Assembly (NCBI RefSeq): GCF_037055355.1
Contig: NZ_CP146350.1
Span: forward strand, 8,021,001 to 8,085,000
Origin: Streptomyces sp. DG1A-41
Lineage (GTDB): Bacteria; Actinomycetota; Actinomycetes; Streptomycetales; Streptomycetaceae
Direction: 5' to 3'
Length of the DNA: 64,000 nt
Shown here: positions 62,421 to 64,000 of the stretch, piece after piece
Layout: each line of letters starts with the position of its first letter
How positions within the stretch are numbered: the first letter of the stretch is position 1
Translations under genes and position numbers: made by a program
Notes under the pieces: generated by a model
What the model was told of the DNA's origin: nothing
Seen by the model: only the letters and a program-made list of their open reading frames with translations
Databases searched by the model: none

Positions 62421-64000
62421 TCAACCCACCGACTCGGCGCCCTCCGGGGCGCTTCGCTGTGCCGGTGCCGTTGCGGCATCGGCGCGCTCGGGTGTGTCCG
62501 GGCGGAGGCACTCGATCAGGTAGTCGCCGGTGTCGGGGTCGCGGACCACTCCGTGGGTCTCGCTGCCGAAGCCGGGGAAGCGGCGGTCGAAGGACTCCAG
62601 CGCGGACAGGTACCGCAGGAGCGGGCCGTCCGCGGCGCCGACGCTCTCGCCCGGCATGAGGACGGGGATGCCGGGCGGTGTGACGGTGACCATGGCGGCG
62701 GCGACCCGGCCGGGCGCGTCGCTCAGACGGATCCGTTCCGTACCGCCGCGGATCAGGCGCTGGTAGCACAGCTGGGGCGGGACGACAGGCTCCGGCAGCT
62801 GCCGGAAGGCGGTGTCGAGGAGCTCGACCAGGCGGAGCTCGCGCAGATGGTCGTGCATCTCCTGGCACAGCTCGCGCAGGCTCCGCCCGGAGTAGCGCCG
62901 CGGGTGCCCCGCGACCAGCGCGGGCAGCACCCGGTCGAGAGGTGCGTCGCCGTCGTAGAGGTCCTTGAAGTCCATGAGGGCGTCCAGCAGCGTGCCCCAC
63001 TTGCCCTTGGTGATGCCCATGGAGAACAGCACCAGCGTGGTGTAGCTGTCGGTCTTCTCCACGACGATGCCCCGCGTCCCCAGATACGCGGTGAGCACCC
63101 GCGCGGGAATGCCCCAGTCCGACACCTCACCCGTGGCGCTGATCCCCGGGCAGGTCAGGGTGACCTTGATCGGGTCGAGCATGCAGTAGCCGTCGGCCAG
63201 CCCCGGGAAGCCGTGCCAGTCCGCGCCGGGCTCCAGATGCCAGCAGGACGGCTCGGTCCGCAGCAGGTCCGCCGGTGCCTCGTCGAAGGGCAGGCGCGCC
63301 CCGCTCTCCGGGTCGGTCACCTCGCCCGGCTGCCACACCCCGAAGAACCACGGCGGCCGGTCCCCGGCGGCCTCGATCCGCCGCCCGATGCGCACCACCT
63401 CCTGCCGGAACCGAACCGCCTCGGTCACCGCCTCGTCGACCAGCCAGTGCCCCTGCGGACCGTCCATCATCGCCGTGGCCACGTCCAGCGAGGCGATCAT
63501 CGGGTACAGCGGCGACGTGGTGCCGTGCATCATCAGGGCCTCGTTGAACCGCTCGTGCTCCACCGGCGCCCTGGGCGCGGGCCTGACGTGCACCATGGCG
63601 CTCTGCGACAGCGCCGCCAGCAGCTTGTGCGTGGACTGCGTCGCGAAGACCGTCGGCCGGTCGGGCCCGGGGAAGCTCTGCTCGTCCACCGACATGCCGT
63701 AGCGCCCGGCGTACAGCGGGTGGAAGCGGGCGTAGGCGAACCACGCCTCGTCGAAGTGCACCCGGGGCGTGCCGACGGCGAAGGCCCGGGCCGCCGCCAC
63801 CGCGTCGTAACACAGCCCGTCGTACGTGGAGTTGGTGAACACCGCGTACTGCGCGCGCGATGACACGGCGTCCCTCGTCAACGGACTCGCGGCGATCCGC
63901 GCCGCCACCGAATCCGCCGCGATCTCGGCCGGCGGCAGCGGTCCCGCGAGGCCGTAGCCGTTGCGGGTGGGGACCAGGTACACCGGCCGGGCGCCGGAGA
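62421..64000 (-). CDS. Orn/Lys/Arg decarboxylase family PLP enzyme, N-terminus cut by window
   Basis: The visible 526 codons are the C-terminal main part of a fold-I PLP decarboxylase. The frame is open at base 64000. The PLP lysine lies in ATQSTHKLLAALSQ, with HFDEAWFAYARFHPLYAGRY before it and the LYPMIASLDVATAMM helix after it. The C-terminal domain includes EKTDSYTTLVLFSMGITKGK and PPGIPVLMPGES, typical of the wing-containing arginine/lysine/ornithine decarboxylases. The amino acid preference cannot be told. The last 40 residues are a low-complexity tail. It stands alone in the visible part. Confidence 0.92.
   Translation of the reverse strand, partial: SGARPVYLVPTRNGYGLAGPLPPAEIAADSVAARIAASPLTRDAVSSRAQYAVFTNSTYDGLCYDAVAAARAFAVGTPRVHFDEAWFAYARFHPLYAGRYGMSVDEQSFPGPDRPTVFATQSTHKLLAALSQSAMVHVRPAPRAPVEHERFNEALMMHGTTSPLYPMIASLDVATAMMDGPQGHWLVDEAVTEAVRFRQEVVRIGRRIEAAGDRPPWFFGVWQPGEVTDPESGARLPFDEAPADLLRTEPSCWHLEPGADWHGFPGLADGYCMLDPIKVTLTCPGISATGEVSDWGIPARVLTAYLGTRGIVVEKTDSYTTLVLFSMGITKGKWGTLLDALMDFKDLYDGDAPLDRVLPALVAGHPRRYSGRSLRELCQEMHDHLRELRLVELLDTAFRQLPEPVVPPQLCYQRLIRGGTERIRLSDAPGRVAAAMVTVTPPGIPVLMPGESVGAADGPLLRYLSALESFDRRFPGFGSETHGVVRDPDTGDYLIECLRPDTPERADAATAPAQRSAPEGAESVG

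Noticed and set aside
60846..63863. A 1005-codon plus-strand frame across ddaH, repeats and decarboxylase
   Set aside because: It is antisense to two clear genes and through the tandem repeats, with no domain and no start signal. Very high GC keeps the frame open.
1..64000. CRISPR array, tRNA/rRNA genes, prophage or complete insertion sequence
   Set aside because: Reading through found no regularly spaced short repeats of CRISPR type, no cloverleaf-like or rRNA sequence, and no integrase or transposase.

Overview
The window is high-GC actinobacterial DNA and looks like a Streptomyces chromosome. The evidence is GC-biased third codon positions, frequent GTG starts, Tat-type signal peptides on secreted enzymes, a WhiB-family protein, a two-domain small laccase, a DUF2510 protein, and a protocatechuate cluster in the pcaIJFHGBL order with a divergent MarR gene. 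No rRNA, tRNA, CRISPR array or intact insertion sequence was found.

Layout. 1-11.6 kb is an arabinose-polysaccharide locus: an ABC permease (cut by the window edge) and a lipoprotein binding protein, divergent from a GH51 arabinofuranosidase, a secreted beta-helix glycosidase, a broken polysaccharide lyase, a second GH51, a LacI regulator and a GH43-like enzyme. Two matching LacI-type operators lie between the divergent arms. 11.9-14.7 kb holds a coupled HupE-like membrane protein and a secreted DUF3500 protein. 14.8-16.0 kb is a graveyard holding remnants of a polysaccharide deacetylase and a GT39-type membrane protein. A secreted GH27/CBM13 enzyme follows, then a broken response regulator and a broken methyltransferase.

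20-27.5 kb carries an AsnC/Lrp regulator divergent from a LigM-like folate-dependent demethylase and a DHA2 exporter, then a decayed stretch with a LacI remnant, then a secreted GH43-CBM42 arabinanase-type enzyme. 27.6-39.2 kb has an MHS transporter, a Tat-exported phospholipase C, an EamA-type transporter, a PAP2 protein fused head-to-head with a TetR gene, a DUF2510 membrane protein, an ATPase of the LAL kind without its DNA-binding domain, and an SDR.

39.3-46.5 kb is the complete beta-ketoadipate operon on the minus strand, with its repressor gene pcaV carrying a one-base frameshift. 46.5-51.3 kb has a DUF3048 lipoprotein, a zinc alcohol dehydrogenase, and an NHEJ-type ligase/polymerase pair. 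51.3-58.2 kb is the most system-like stretch: a secreted ThuA-PQQ dehydrogenase fusion, translationally coupled to a cupredoxin/Ig-like/DUF1080 protein, divergent from a small laccase, followed by a frameshifted LacI gene. 58.2-64 kb has a VOC protein, a WhiB-like protein, a ferritin-like acyl-ACP desaturase under a triple-dyad operator, a dimethylarginine hydrolase, a degenerate ~88 bp tandem repeat, and the C-terminal part of an Orn/Lys/Arg decarboxylase.

A recurring theme is damage: at least ten single-base frameshifts and several truncated remnants. The truncated ones are real decay. The clean single-base ones (pcaV, the second LacI, the desaturase stop) could equally be assembly errors, and raw reads are needed to tell.
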